Assembly (NCBI RefSeq): GCF_043641665.1
Contig: NC_092192.1
Span: 2,044,001-2,108,000 of the forward strand
Length of the DNA: 64,000 nucleotides
Direction: 5' to 3'
Origin: Enoplosus armatus
Taxonomy: Eukaryota > Chordata > Actinopteri > Centrarchiformes > Enoplosidae
Positions 1 to 12,492 of the stretch are shown here, one piece after another (position 1 is the stretch's first letter; every line of letters begins with the position of its first letter). Both the position numbers and the translations under genes were made by a program. A model generated the notes under the pieces. That model worked only from the letters and a program-made list of their open reading frames with translations, was not told where the DNA came from and did no database searches.

Positions 1-2379
1 CCGCTCATCTGCTATAAAATGAGCGGCAAAGAGGGGACACTTGTAAAACGCAGTAATAATCCATGTGACGTTGAAGCGTGTTTACTTTGTTTTGTGTGAA
101 AGTCAACGGTGTAACAGCAACATTCAGAAAATAAGAATAAAAGCAGCTGGTCCTGGTGTCCTTCAGCACGTCACCTGATTACTGAAGACGTGCCGTGACG
201 GCAGCGTTCACTCTTGACCTTGATAGTAAATATTACCAAATAATCTCAAAAGTCTGCCAAGCATATTTAAGATGTCAGCTGAGCTCCTCCAGAGTTCAGA
301 GCTTTCACTAAGGAGGCCATTCGAATCGAACGACAAAGACCAGCATTTAACCGTGCTAAAGATTACACAAACCTGAGGAGACATTCAGGAGTTTAACTTA
401 CTTCACTTTCTGATTCTAGGTCAGTTTATAGTCAGTCATGACCTTGTTACAGCTCTGATTTCTTCTTCACAGCAACATCAGTAACCCACAGTTCCTCTCA
501 CTTGTCTACTCTGTTTCCCACCGTTTTTAAAAAAAAAAGAGAGACCCCATATGAAGTAGACCCCAGCAAGGCCGGATCCAACCTGAATAGATCCCAGGAT
601 AATAAGACCTGAACCAAAATTTGGCCCAGGTGAACGGACCCCAATCAAGAGAGAACACCTGCAGCACCGTGATGAGCTTTAGAAACGTAAAAAGAGAAAG
701 CGCTCCTTCCTGCATGTTCAGTCGTAGGTTTTGTGTCACTCACTCCTCGCTGGCTTCGGGGTTTGGGGACGTCTCCCGCAGCCCCGTTTCATGGCTGACA
801 TAAATCCAGGCACCAGCGGTCATGAAGCCAGATTAGATTGTAAGGCGCGCTCTCCTCCCCTCTGCTCCGGGCGTCTGCAGCTGGCACCGTCCCCGACGAA
901 CAAGGCAAGTTCGAGAGCCTTGGCAAAGCCGTTTGCAAAGATCACGGCTGGCATTGTTTGTTTTCCAAAGGCAGTTATATGTCAGTGACAGGCAGTCCGC
1001 GTCCTATAGGCAGTAGAGGAGTGTAATGTGCTCTCTGTCTTTATCCCCCAACACGTAATGGGCCATCTGTGTGAGAGAGAAGGCGAGTGCAGTTAGTGCT
1101 AATGTAGTCATAACATCTAGCATGGAAGCATAACCGACAGCCATGATGCCATTCTTTCATCACTGATGGCTGAATTTATTCTAAGGTGACTTTCACAGTC
1201 GTCTAAGATCTGTTCATGTGGTAAAGAGGAAGGTGGGAAAACAACAAGGGTGGACTGTGATACCATTCCTGTTGAGTTTTTAAGACTATAGATATCTGGG
1301 GGCTGGGGGGAGGGGGGTATTATATATTAAATGAAGGGAAAAACCTGAATAAATGAGTATAAAACTCAAACTTTTCAATATTTCAGTATTTTTTCTTCAT
1401 GTGCAAAAGCTTGATGGTTGGATACATACAGTATCTACGAAGACGTTAGTCCGTGAAGATTAAATCATATCAAGTGACTTCACATTGACTCTGAGGTTGA
1501 GAAACTCTGATTGAGGCCCTCACATTTCTTTCCTACACCTCCACTTGTTTCACTTTTGCTTGAACAGCTGCACAGATGCTAATTAATGCGCACACAGGAA
1601 GGCAAACATGAACACGTCAAACATGAGTCGTCCCACTACACGTCCTGTTCTAATTGTTCGGGTGGATATTTATTTTTTGTTGTGTAAATAATCTGCTGCT
1701 TGTCATTTGCCCGAGCGCTGCCCTCATTTGTGTTTGTGTCTGCCATATGGCTCTCTCATTATCATTATAACAGGCACTGATTGAATGGGAGGGATACGCA
1801 TTGAGGATTTCACCACGAGTAAATGAAGGAAAATCCACACAGGAGACAGGCCAAGTTTTCAGAGACACGCTAGGTGTTCATCTGTCTCTACATTCAGTAT
1901 GCTACATCAAGGTGCTGTATACTGTATTCACTCATTCATTCACTACAATTAAAAAAGACAATAAACACGTGACTGACTGAAGTAATACCATGACTTTGAC
2001 AGGAGAAAATTAAGTGGACAAGTTGAGTCCATCGTGTCCTGAATTCATCTTTTACTCTACTTGCAGAGATTTAAGGCTGAAACCAAACCTCCCAGGAACA
2101 ACACTGGGCTGGGAGGCAACTTTGTAGTGGTTCTGTGATGCAGGTCATGTGTTTATGTATTTATAGCAAAAGGAAAGGCTGTAAAACGATGAATATATTT
2201 AAGTCGGCGTCGCAAACACCCCAAAATGATTCCTTGTGTTATCAGACTTTGATTCGTTAGGTCTTAAAGAGCCACGTCATTAAAAGACATTCAATAAAAA
2301 AGGAGACAGCGCTTCTTGGATCTGACAGCAATGTGACACTGAACAGATGCTCCTGATGGCAATCGATATCCACAGGAAA
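1..2379. other. Non-coding sequence, presumed sgcd intron (5' part)
   Basis: I recognise no exon here. The open frames are short, unsupported by splice context and of no recognisable family. If sgcd extends upstream of the window, as its missing N-terminal exons require, this is intron. There is a short perfect hairpin at the left edge (8-bp arms at 1-8 and 19-26). Nothing else stands out before the minisatellite begins. Confidence 0.5.
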
Positions 2380-4537
2380 ACAGGCTTATATACAGTACAC
2401 ATAGGCTTATATACAGTACATACAGGCTTATATACAGTACATACAGGCTTATATACAGTACACATAGGCTTATATACAGTAGTACTCATAGGCTTATATA
2501 CAGTACATATAGGCTTATATACAGTACATACAGGCTTATATACAGTACATACAGGCTTATATACAGTACATATAGGCTTATAAAGAGTACACATAGGCTT
2601 ATATAGAGTACACATAGGCTTATAAAGAGTACACATAGGCGTATATACAGTACATATAGGCTTATATACAGTACACATAGGCTTATATACAGTACACATA
2701 GGCTTATAAAGAGTACACATAGGCTTATATAGAGTACACATAGGCTTATAAAGAGTACACATAGGCTTATATACAGTACACATAGGCTTATATAGAGTAC
2801 ATATACGCTTATATACAGTACACATAGGCTTATATACAGTACACATAGGCTTATATAGAGTACATAGGCTTATATAGAGTACACATAGGCTTATATAGAG
2901 TACACATAGGCTTATATACAGTACACATAGGCTTATATACAGTACACATAGGCTTATATAGAGTACACATAGGCTTATATACAGTACACATAGGCTTATA
3001 TACAGTACACATAGGCTTATATAGAGTACACATAGGCTTATATACAGTACACATAGGCTTATATACAGTACATACAGGCTTATATAGAGTACATATAGGC
3101 TTATATACAGTACACATAGGCTTATATACAGTACACATAGGCTTATATACAGTACATATAGAGTACACATAGGCTCATATAGAGTACACATAGGCTTATA
3201 TAGAGTACACATAGGCTTATATACAGTACACATAGGCTTATATACAGTACACATAGGCTTATATAGAGTACACATAGGCTTATATACAGTACATATAGGC
3301 TTATATAGAGTACACATAGGCTTATATACAGTACACATAGGCTTATATACAGTACACATAGGCTTATATACAGTACATATAGAGTACACATAGGCTCATA
3401 TAGAGTACACATAGGCTTATATAGAGTACACATAGGCTTATATACAGTACACATAGGCTTATATACAGTACACATAGGCTTATATAGAGTACACATAGGC
3501 TTATATACAGTACATATAGGCTTATATAGAGTACACATAGGCTTATATACAGTACACATAGGCTTATATACAGTACACATAGGCTTATATACAGTACATA
3601 TAGGCTTATATAGAGTACACATAGGCTTATATACAGTACATATAGGCTTATATACAGTACATATAGAGTACATATAGGCTCATATAGAGTACACATAGGC
3701 TTATATACAGTACATATAGGCTTGTATACAGTACACATAGGCTTGTATAGAGTACACATAGGCTTATATACAGTACACATAGGCTTATATAGAGTACACA
3801 TAGGCTTATATACAGTACACATAGGCTTATATACAGTACATACAGGCTTATATACAGTACACATAGGCTTATATAGAGTACACATAGGCTTATATACAGT
3901 ACACATAGGCTTATATACAGTACATATAGGCTTATATAGAGTACACATAGGCTTATATAGAGTACACATAGGCTTATATACAGTACATATAGGCTTATAT
4001 ACAGTACATATAGAGTACATATAGGCTCATATAGAGTACACATAGGCTTATATACAGTACATATAGGCTTATATAGAGTACACATAGGCTTATATACAGT
4101 ACATATAGGCTTATATAGAGTACGCATAGGCTTATATACAGTACATATAGGCTTATATACAGTACATATAGGCTTATATAGAGTACACATAGGCTTATAT
4201 ACAGTACATATAGGCTTATATAGAGTACATACAGGCTTATATACAGTACATATAGGCTTATATAGAGTACACATAGGCTTATATACAGTACACATAGGCT
4301 TATATAGAGTACATACAGGCTTATATACAGTACATACAGGCTTATATACAGTACACATAGGCTTATATACAGTACACATAGGCTTATATAGAGTACATAC
4401 AGGCTTATATACAGTACATATAGGCTTATATACAGTACATACAGGCTTATATACAGTACATATAGGCTTATATACAGTACACATAGGCTTATATGCAGTA
4501 CACAGAGGCGTATATACAGTACATACAGGCTTATATA
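2380..4537. repeat. 21-bp minisatellite array, about 100 units
   Basis: A continuous array of a 21-bp unit built on acataggcttatatacagt flanked by gtac, about 2.16 kb long or roughly 102 units. Units differ at a few places: acacat/acatat/acatac before agg, and tatacagt/tatagagt after ctta. A rarer tataaagagt form is confined to about 2577-2760. The edges are more degenerate, for example cagaggcgtatatac near 4502. Because 21 is divisible by 3, the array reads as stop-free heptads on both strands, such as CTVYKPM on the minus strand and HIGLYTV on the plus strand. These frames are a consequence of the period and I do not call them genes. Four shortened 11-nt units mark duplicated blocks. It lies in presumed sgcd intron, about 15.8 kb upstream of the first visible exon. 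Confidence 0.97.
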
Positions 4538-4882
4538 TAAATTAATTAATGGAAAAATTAAAAGTAAAAACATATTTAATGAAAAATAAAGATGGGAAGA
4601 CAAAAAGACAGCAAAATAAAAAATTGGGTGTTCGGGGGGGTGGAATCAACACTAAACTATCAATCAATCCATGAATTGATAATGAAAATAATGATTAGTC
4701 ACAGCCCTAATTCAAAGCAGCACACAGCGGCACATGAACGTCCCCCGAGTCCATCAGCATCCAGCACAGAAAGCAGCCGTTTGGTCTCGGGTGGATCCTG
4801 CAGCTGCCTGTTCTCAGCCTGCTGCTGCAGTGATAGATGGTCTGGAAGCCGAGGATGATGTTATCTCACACTGTGACATCAA

Positions 4883-4943
4883 ACACACACACACACACAC
4901 ACACACACATGCAGCATGCTAGCTTCTCCTCTCTCTCTCTCTC
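4883..4943. repeat. (AC)n and (CT)n microsatellites
   Basis: An uninterrupted AC run at 4883-4909 is followed about 20 bp later by a CT run at about 4928-4943. Confidence 0.95.
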
Positions 4944-7322
4944 AGTTGAACCCTTCTTCATGCCACCACTCATCACTGTCTTTCTCCAGACAAAGATGTT
5001 TACTGTCTCAATCAACAATCTAACAATCAATATAAATTACTATCAGATATATTGTCATTTATTAAATATCGATATCAGTATCGGCCTTGACAGTCCTGTA
5101 GCCGCCGGGCTATTAGCCACAAGTTGTAACTTCAGAAAATCATTCAAAACACATCTCACCTGTTCAAAAACACACTGTCCTCATTTAGAAATGAGACATT
5201 TTTGACTGAAGCTGAGCTCTCTTAAGAAAGACGGGTTTTAATCGTCCATTAGCCCCGCAGGCTCCTCGTCCCCCCTCTTGTTAAATGTGTCCAGTGGCTC
5301 GTTGTGCTCAGTTCTGCCCTGATCCTCCTCCAGCTCTCTTTGACCTGCTGTAATGAGATGGAGGAGAGCTAAATATATTTCATGATAATGTGCAATATCA
5401 ATGTCCTGTTGTGAGACTAAAGCCCGAGGCCCCCCAGGCCCAGTCCAGCCCCTGACCCTCATCGGCTGTACATCAAGTCCAACACGCACCTTCATCCTCC
5501 TCCTCCTCTTTCTCCTCCTGCCTGGGTTTAATCACCAGAGTTATTTTGAAGAAATTACTACAAAGACAAAAAGAAAGAACAGAAGTGGAGGCAAAGTGAG
5601 ATGGAAAAATAAAGATCGAGGGAGAAAATAAGGTAAAAGGAGGTAAAGAGGGGCTAAAAAGAAGAGCGCATTTGAGATTTAAGAGAGCTATGTAAGAGTC
5701 GAAGAAGAGACGGAGGAAATAAGGGAGAAGGTGGAGGAGGAGGAAAGGGAGAGAGCAGAAGGTCGAGGAACTGAAGTGAGGGAGAACTGAAAATAGAAAG
5801 CAGGACCGGAAGCTACTTACTTTCAGTGGCTCTTGTGGCTTCCTCACAAACAAGTTTATGTAATTTTGTAGGTGAATGGATGGAGATGCTCCGCTGCCAG
5901 ACGGATGGCACCAATTTCCCTGCACTAGGCCACCTGCAGCATTTTCAGCAGCGACTTGCAGGAAGCTCCTTATTTCAGAGGACGAGGTGACATTTTGCGC
6001 TTAAATCTGTCTTGTGTGCTAATAGCAGTCATTGTCTTTAATGAAGGACGACTAACAACAGGAAAACGTGTTTCACATGGAAGGAAATGGTTTCAATTGC
6101 TCTTATTCTCCCACTGCGTCACAAAGTGTCTGCTGAAAGAAAATATCATTAATGGAAGGAACATTTGTACCATTTCTAAATTATTACGTGACTCACTGAA
6201 GTTCGAAGTTGTTCCTTTAACTTTCTGTACATCATCAATCTGAAACAGCAGGTGGTTCACTGTTGTTGGTCACATGACACCAGTGTTCAATATATACTAA
6301 AAAATCAGATTGTCTTCAATTAAAAAAGGCTGCAACTAACAGTTACAGTTACGAATCCCAAAGATATTCAATTTACAAATATGTTGATCAAAGAAAAGCC
6401 ACACACTTTTACATTTGAGAAGCTGGAACTAAAGAATTTTTGACATTTATGAGTGTAACATGTTGTTATCCATCTATTACTCAATTCTTCCACTAACCAA
6501 CTAATCATTTCAGCAGCAGTCACTGTAAAGAAATACTGAAACTCCACATGGATACCAGATTTATGTGTACAGAGAAAGTACAAAAAATGTGATTTTATAA
6601 TAAGCACAGATTTCCTGTGAGATCAAGATGGCTTCCCACTGTGATGTGACGCTGTTCTCTTCTGCAGACACAGTTTGTGGTTTAGATTGTTGAACATATT
6701 CATTAATGAGTTTCAAACTTACTATTCCTGTTAATTATAAAGTAGCATGCTGCCTGACATTTGCAGTTAGCTTGCAATCTTTCATCTTGTTAGACAATTA
6801 ACTTTGGACGGTGTTGAATTGCTCTGACACACTCCAAGTGTTCAGACACAATCTTAATTTAAATGGCGTGTTTAGTTCCGGGGAGAGAAACACAGCTTTC
6901 AGAAAAAGTGACACATCATGATCACAAAGTACATAAAGCACCAGTAACTCCTGTTATGGGACTCTTGTATAAAACAGACACTGGATCAGTCAACTTTTAA
7001 GTAAGATTTTCTTTCATATATTTGATTTTGTAAACGGTATCTCCTCCATATATGTTGCTTTGTCTTCATGAAAATATACCCGCGAGTGAGTTCAAAACAA
7101 GTTAGTCATTTAGCGAGCTAGTTTTATTATTAGCAAGTAAATCACCAGTAACTGTGATAACCAGTGCAGCTTCAGTTTGTTCTGACAGCACTTGGTGGAA
7201 GAACTGGGATTTACTGTAACAGCAGTGAGATCACGTTCAGTGACAGTGGGGACGAGGAGTCCAGAGAGTTTGTGGAGCAAAGTTTGCCTTTGGGCAGATA
7301 TATGTGTGTGTCTTTACTGTTC

Positions 7323-7325
<3 letters not shown>

Positions 7326-7356
<31 letters not shown>
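7326..7356. repeat. (TG)n microsatellite
   Basis: Uninterrupted TG dinucleotides over 31 nt. Confidence 0.95.
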
Positions 7357-7357
<1 letters not shown>

Positions 7358-8386
7358 GGTAGGGAGGGCTGACAGCTCTTGTGAAGAGGCTTTTAAGGTG
7401 GTGGGTAGTTGTGGTCTTAATGGCCCAGTATGGTCTCCCAGAGGAAGGGTTTTGGAACAGATGGTTGGTTGGGTTATAGACCTAATAGAAAAATACATCA
7501 GAGGCTCCACAACGGTTTAAACTGCTGCCGTCGCCTCCTCCAGCAGCTCGGCGGCCTCATCACCTGACTGACAGTCCGGAGAGAAACTCCCAGTCTCTAT
7601 ACGGAGCCTCTCTGGGCTGAAACAACCACGAAACAGCTGTCAACTACAGTATATTATAGAATATTATAGATTACTGTATATCACACACAGTAATATTCAA
7701 TAGTGGCAAATCGTAACAGAAGTCACCTCAGGGCATTTTTCATATAGAGCAGGTCTAGACCGTACTCTGTGTAATATTATCTCTTTATAGTATCATATAT
7801 ACACAGAACATAATATATATACATATACAGTACATCTGTGTGTGTGTATATGTATGTTTTTAAGTGTATTTCAGTTATATGTATTTCACTCAATAATTAC
7901 TGTGTGAATAAATACTTTTCACACGATATTATTACAATTTTATATAATATATAGTAATATTACTTTTTCATAGTGATGTAAAAAAAAAAGTATTTCATAT
8001 GAATAAATACAACACAATACTGACACAGCACGCATGATTGGCAGTACATGTGTCCAGAGTTTCTTCTGCTTCAGGCTGCATGTTTTCTGATGAAATGGAG
8101 CTATGGGGGACAGCAGCGACATCAATCAATGGAGAATCTAAATCTACTGATGTGAAAACGTTGTCATCAACACCCTTCTCCTCCTCCATTTTTAATTTTA
8201 CTGCCATTTATGCCCCAAGACCTTGTAAGCAAGTAATGACTCCATCCAACAGCAGTAGTACACTCAGTATTTCACTGTCTGTGTCAGTGTGTCAGTGTGG
8301 TACTTCACCTTGGCAGTAGCTCACTGAACATACATGTGCACAATAACCTCTGGGAAAGGTTCGTCTTGTGTAAAAGCTAGGCAGCA

Positions 8387-8409
8387 CCCCCCCCCCCCCC
8401 CCCCCCCCC
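8387..8409. repeat. Poly-C homopolymer, 23 nt
   Basis: An uninterrupted run of 23 C. It is one of five pure G or C runs of 17 nt or more in this window. Confidence 0.95.
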
Positions 8410-8867
8410 GGCTCTGCAATATCTCTGCACGTCGTTATAATACCCTATTTTCTCCATAATACCCATAATTCCTTGCCACCAATAGCTCTGGTCTGGATAA
8501 ACAAAATAACTTCTCAGTGGCAGATGGCCTGAAATTCGAGTATGAATGCTATCTTATGGGGTTTATGAGACTGTTAATCTTTCTTCTCCAATTTTACTTT
8601 GTTTTATTTACTCTCCTCACTTGGGGCGTTTTTCTTTATTCTCCACATTTCTCTCTCCGCCCCCGTTTTCCTCTCCTCCTCCTCCTCACCCCAGTTTTCT
8701 CTCTTTCACTCTCTTGCTCTCCGATAATGCTGTTCCTTATCAGTACCACTCGCCCGCCGACATGAAATACCATTAAGCGAATCTTCATGAGGCCTGCAAA
8801 CACCACTGATTTATCCTGCTGCATGCTTCATAAGTTCCTGATTGATCTCGACCATGGACGACAAAAA

Positions 8868-9756
8868 GGGGGGGGGGGGCAAGAGCAAACGCAGAGAGAG
8901 GGAAGGAATCTGAGAAAGACAAATGAGGCAGTGGAAAGAAACTGAGGAACAAGGAAGGGAAGGGAGAGAGGGAGGAAAGAGGACCAAGAGAAAGATGAAA
9001 TGAAGAAGAAAAGGGAACATGGAGGGGAGAGGGAGGGAGGTGCCAAAGCAAGAAATGGAGGAAAGGAGCGAGGCGTAAAAAATAAAGGGAGGGAGGGAAT
9101 AAGAGGGGGTGAAAATGTGGTGGTGGATGGATGTAGAGCAAATGTAAATGGAAGAGTGGAGGAGGAAAATGAGGAAGGCAAGGAAGAAGAAATGGATATG
9201 AGAGAGTGAGGAGAACATTGAGAGAGGGGGTGAGGAAAGAGAAGTGGAAGGTAAGAACAGCAGAGTAACAAGGTGGTTTGGGAGAGAGAGGTAGGGAAGG
9301 AATACAGAAAGATGACAGGAGGAGAAAAGGGAAGTCGATAGGAAAAAAAAACTGGAGGGTAGAAGATGAAAACAAGGGAGGCAAGTAGGAAAGAAAACCA
9401 GGGAAGAAGAATGAATTGAGGGAGGGGGGGGGCGCTGTGGAGGAAGAGAATAGAGCGATGAGTTAGTGGTATTGGAGAGAGAAGTAGAAAGGGAACAGGC
9501 AGAAACATGAAGAGGGGGGAAACTGAATGGAGGGAGGCAAAGAGGGAAGGAAAGGGAGGAGCGTATAAAGAGTCGATGGAGTTATTGTATGTGAGATGAC
9601 GGAGGGAGGAAAAACTCAAGGGTTAAGAAGGTGGGGGGGGGGGTAGGAAAGGAATTATGGAAAGAAAGAGGAAAGGAGGGTTAAAGGAGAGAAAAAAGAT
9701 GAGACAGTAGCAGAAGAAAGAGGAAGGAGGGAAGGAAGGAAGAAGAAGAGGTCACA
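8868..9756. repeat. Long purine-rich (GA-rich) tract
   Basis: Almost 900 nt in which the + strand is strongly biased to G and A, made of gaaag, gggagg, gaggaag and similar words with few pyrimidines. It starts with a 12-nt G run at 8868-8879. The complementary strand has long stop-free frames rich in Ser, Leu, Phe and Pro. These follow from the polypyrimidine composition and are not called as genes. It is probably a decayed simple repeat. Confidence 0.85.
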
Positions 9757-12017
9757 TTTTGGAGACCCACTGATGAAATAATTTCAGAGGAGGAGGTGTA
9801 ATATTTTGGCAGGAGGAAGTCAAAATAAAACCCCGGGATGGGTTTTATCGATCGCTCATGAGGTCTGTTTGTACAGGTTTACGAGGCAAATAGAGGGAGA
9901 GGAAGATGATGAGTGGAAAGATGAAGAACAGAGTGATAAAGAGCGAGCATGCAGGCGGCGAGCGGTGTGTAAATGCAGGTGGGCCGTATCGATCGGAGTC
10001 TGCAGGCTCCTCATCGACTGAGCAGCAGATGAGGACTGATTACACCGCAGTTAAGAAGCACATGAAAGGAAACGGTGTAACGGTCAGACGGGTTCCCTCC
10101 TCCTTCTGTGACCATTAACGGCTTTGAAAATAACTTCATGAATACAGCCGTCTGTCTGATGTGTGACCTGCGAGGCCGTGCGATCGAACAAGCACGTGTG
10201 GAAAATCACAGATGAAAGATGAAAGAAAGGTCACACTGGCTCGTCGGTCACCACGCAGTCGTCCCATTTCCACTTGATGAAACCCAGAATCAATTTAACG
10301 CACTTACATTCACGTTTATATGGGCTAGATTTGAAATCCGTCTTGGTTTTTCCATCCAGGAACATTCCGGTCTAGAGGGTCTATAGGTCTCAGTTTGTGA
10401 AGTGCTTGTCAGATCCAACAGCGCCTTAAACCCCCTTTCTGTCGGTGGAAGTGGGGGGCTGCATCTGACAATGACGTCAGCTTCATTCAGTGACTGTAGG
10501 TGCATGGAGATGTAGGCAGGATTTGAACTTCTCTGCCTCTCTTCAAAACAGCTATAAACACTCCAGCCTTGGTAGGACAGCATGGCACACAAACTAGTTC
10601 CTTTGAAGCATTCAGAGACCTTAAGGCTTTAATAACTTTAATAAGGCTGGTTGTTGGAGTGGGCTCTTTGTTCGCCTTACGTTTCTGCATAACGTGCTAA
10701 AAACAGTTTGATTAGCTGGCCTCGTCCTCGTGTGCAGACTAAACTGTTCGGGCAAGACTTGAGCTTTCTATTTGCTTCTCAAATGTACATCCAGGCACAG
10801 ATCATTTCAGTGTACCCTGCCTCTATCACAGAGGCAAGACCCTGATACCCCTGCCACTTCTACAGACCCCTTACTGACATAGATCCTCATTATGTATGTG
10901 GCTCGGAGAAACGGACACATTAGAATCTGTCTGAATCAGTCTCTAATTCAACATAGCTGCATTGAGCTTTTATTATATCAGGTTATAAGACAATGTGTCT
11001 TCTGCCATCAACATTACAGGAGGTGCAAGTTTCCCACCAATGGAGTCATACTGAGAGACTTCAGTTCACACCTTCGCATTCGCTTTCAAACTGAACCATG
11101 TACGATTGGTTTTAGATCTATCTGGTAGTGCTTACTCAAAAGCAACCAGACTTGCCGTAGATCCTTGAAGAGGTTTCATCCTAAAGGCTTCGTGGATTCT
11201 GACTGATCCCTGTCCACCCTACAGAGGGACTCCCGGCCAGTCAGTCAGGAGCACAGGAACCTTTCAGACGAGAGGCGATCGTGGGATATCTAGATCTGTA
11301 TTTCCTTTCTTTCAGGCTGCTTCTGGCTTTTACTTCATTTCAACATAAAATAAACACAAAAATACAGGTCACTGAATGTTCACTGTGGATGGATTCATTA
11401 TGAGTTCAGTTTGCGTTAGTCAGCAGTGATGTAAAGTGCATACCAATTATAATACTTCATTATGACACGAGGTGGAAACGTTGGCCCTGAGATCTACACA
11501 CACCTTTCATTGCACCATTTCAGTGTCAACTACTGCCTTCCATGGAGCACAGGTTTGCTATGATAGTGTGACAGTTTCATGCAATTTGATGAAATCACTG
11601 ACGCATAAACAAAGACTTAAAAACTCTGCATACATATGCCCACACAGTCTTGTTTCTGTCCCTGCTTGGGTCTATTTTAAAATCTTAGTCATCACTTTGT
11701 TTGCACATGCATGAGCCCGATGTCCACATTCAGCCTTAAATAGATGTTGACGCACGCTGCTGCTTAACTTGGTTTGGACAACAGTGCCAGAAAATTACAT
11801 TCCTCTGTCCTGTCTTGGTTTAAGAGACACAAATGAGACACAGTATGTTTATGCAGAGACATTACTTATTCTTATTTACCGAGAGCCAGAATTAACTTTG
11901 GACTGTTCCTATACCGTCTTATTCCCACATCACTGTGTGGTGAATGAATGTAAACTTCTTCAGTCTCAGTGAAAAAGAGAAATAGATAACTTCTCACTGG
12001 ATTCTCACTCAACAAAG

Positions 12018-12213
12018 ATTCACCATGTGGTCAAAAGTATGTGGACTAAAACACCCAAACATGACAACCATATAGTTGAACATGTAATTCCAAAACTATG
12101 GGCATTAATCTGCTCTGCTGTAACAACATTTCCCTTCTTTGGAGCACAAACCATGAAAAACATCCTCAGAACAAAAGCGACAGAGGTGTCCACATACGTT
12201 TGGCTATATAGTG
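12018..12213. mobile_element. Small non-autonomous inverted-repeat element (MITE-like)
   Basis: The left end (12025-12046) contains tcaaaagtatgtggac. The right end (12187-12210) contains gtccacatacgtttgg, its near reverse complement. The roughly 195-bp body includes a ggagcaca...atgaaaaac segment that recurs in a second copy at about 47976-48122. Ends of the form gtccacatacttttgg are, from memory, common in teleost genomes. I do not assign a superfamily. No transposase is encoded, so it could only have moved with proteins supplied elsewhere. Exact ends are uncertain. Confidence 0.65.
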
Positions 12214-12451
12214 TCCACTGTCAGGAGAATCACTTGTAAATTCTGCTCTTCATTCATTGGTTTAATGTGTTATAACACCCAGATTCTACTTCTGTCTATT
12301 GTAGTAAAGCAGGATGGATGAAAAGGGACAACGTTGGTTTCTATTGAAACAGACTCATCACATATGTTTGCTTCGAGCATTCAGAAACGGTTTAGTGTAT
12401 ATGTTACTTTCAAGATGCATAAAGTGCAAATTAATGAACTGAAATGAACTT

Positions 12452-12454
<3 letters not shown>

Positions 12455-12487
<33 letters not shown>
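12455..12487. repeat. (AC)n microsatellite
   Basis: Uninterrupted AC dinucleotides over 33 nt, continuing into a broken agacacac tail. Confidence 0.95.

Positions 12488-12492
<5 letters not shown>

Noticed and set aside
2280..4603. Long open frames (up to 369 codons) across the minisatellite
   Set aside because: They consist only of the 21-bp repeat read in its natural frame, exist on both strands and have no recognisable protein family, so they were not called as genes.
8785..9619. Minus-strand open frames of 199-263 codons rich in Ser, Leu, Phe and Pro
   Set aside because: They are the complement of a purine-rich tract. Low-complexity polypyrimidine sequence lacks stop codons by composition.
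10490..10590. Possible tRNA gene on the minus strand (gttcaaatcctgcc, B-box-like)
   Set aside because: There is no A box at the right distance and no cloverleaf can be drawn. At most it is an old SINE fragment.
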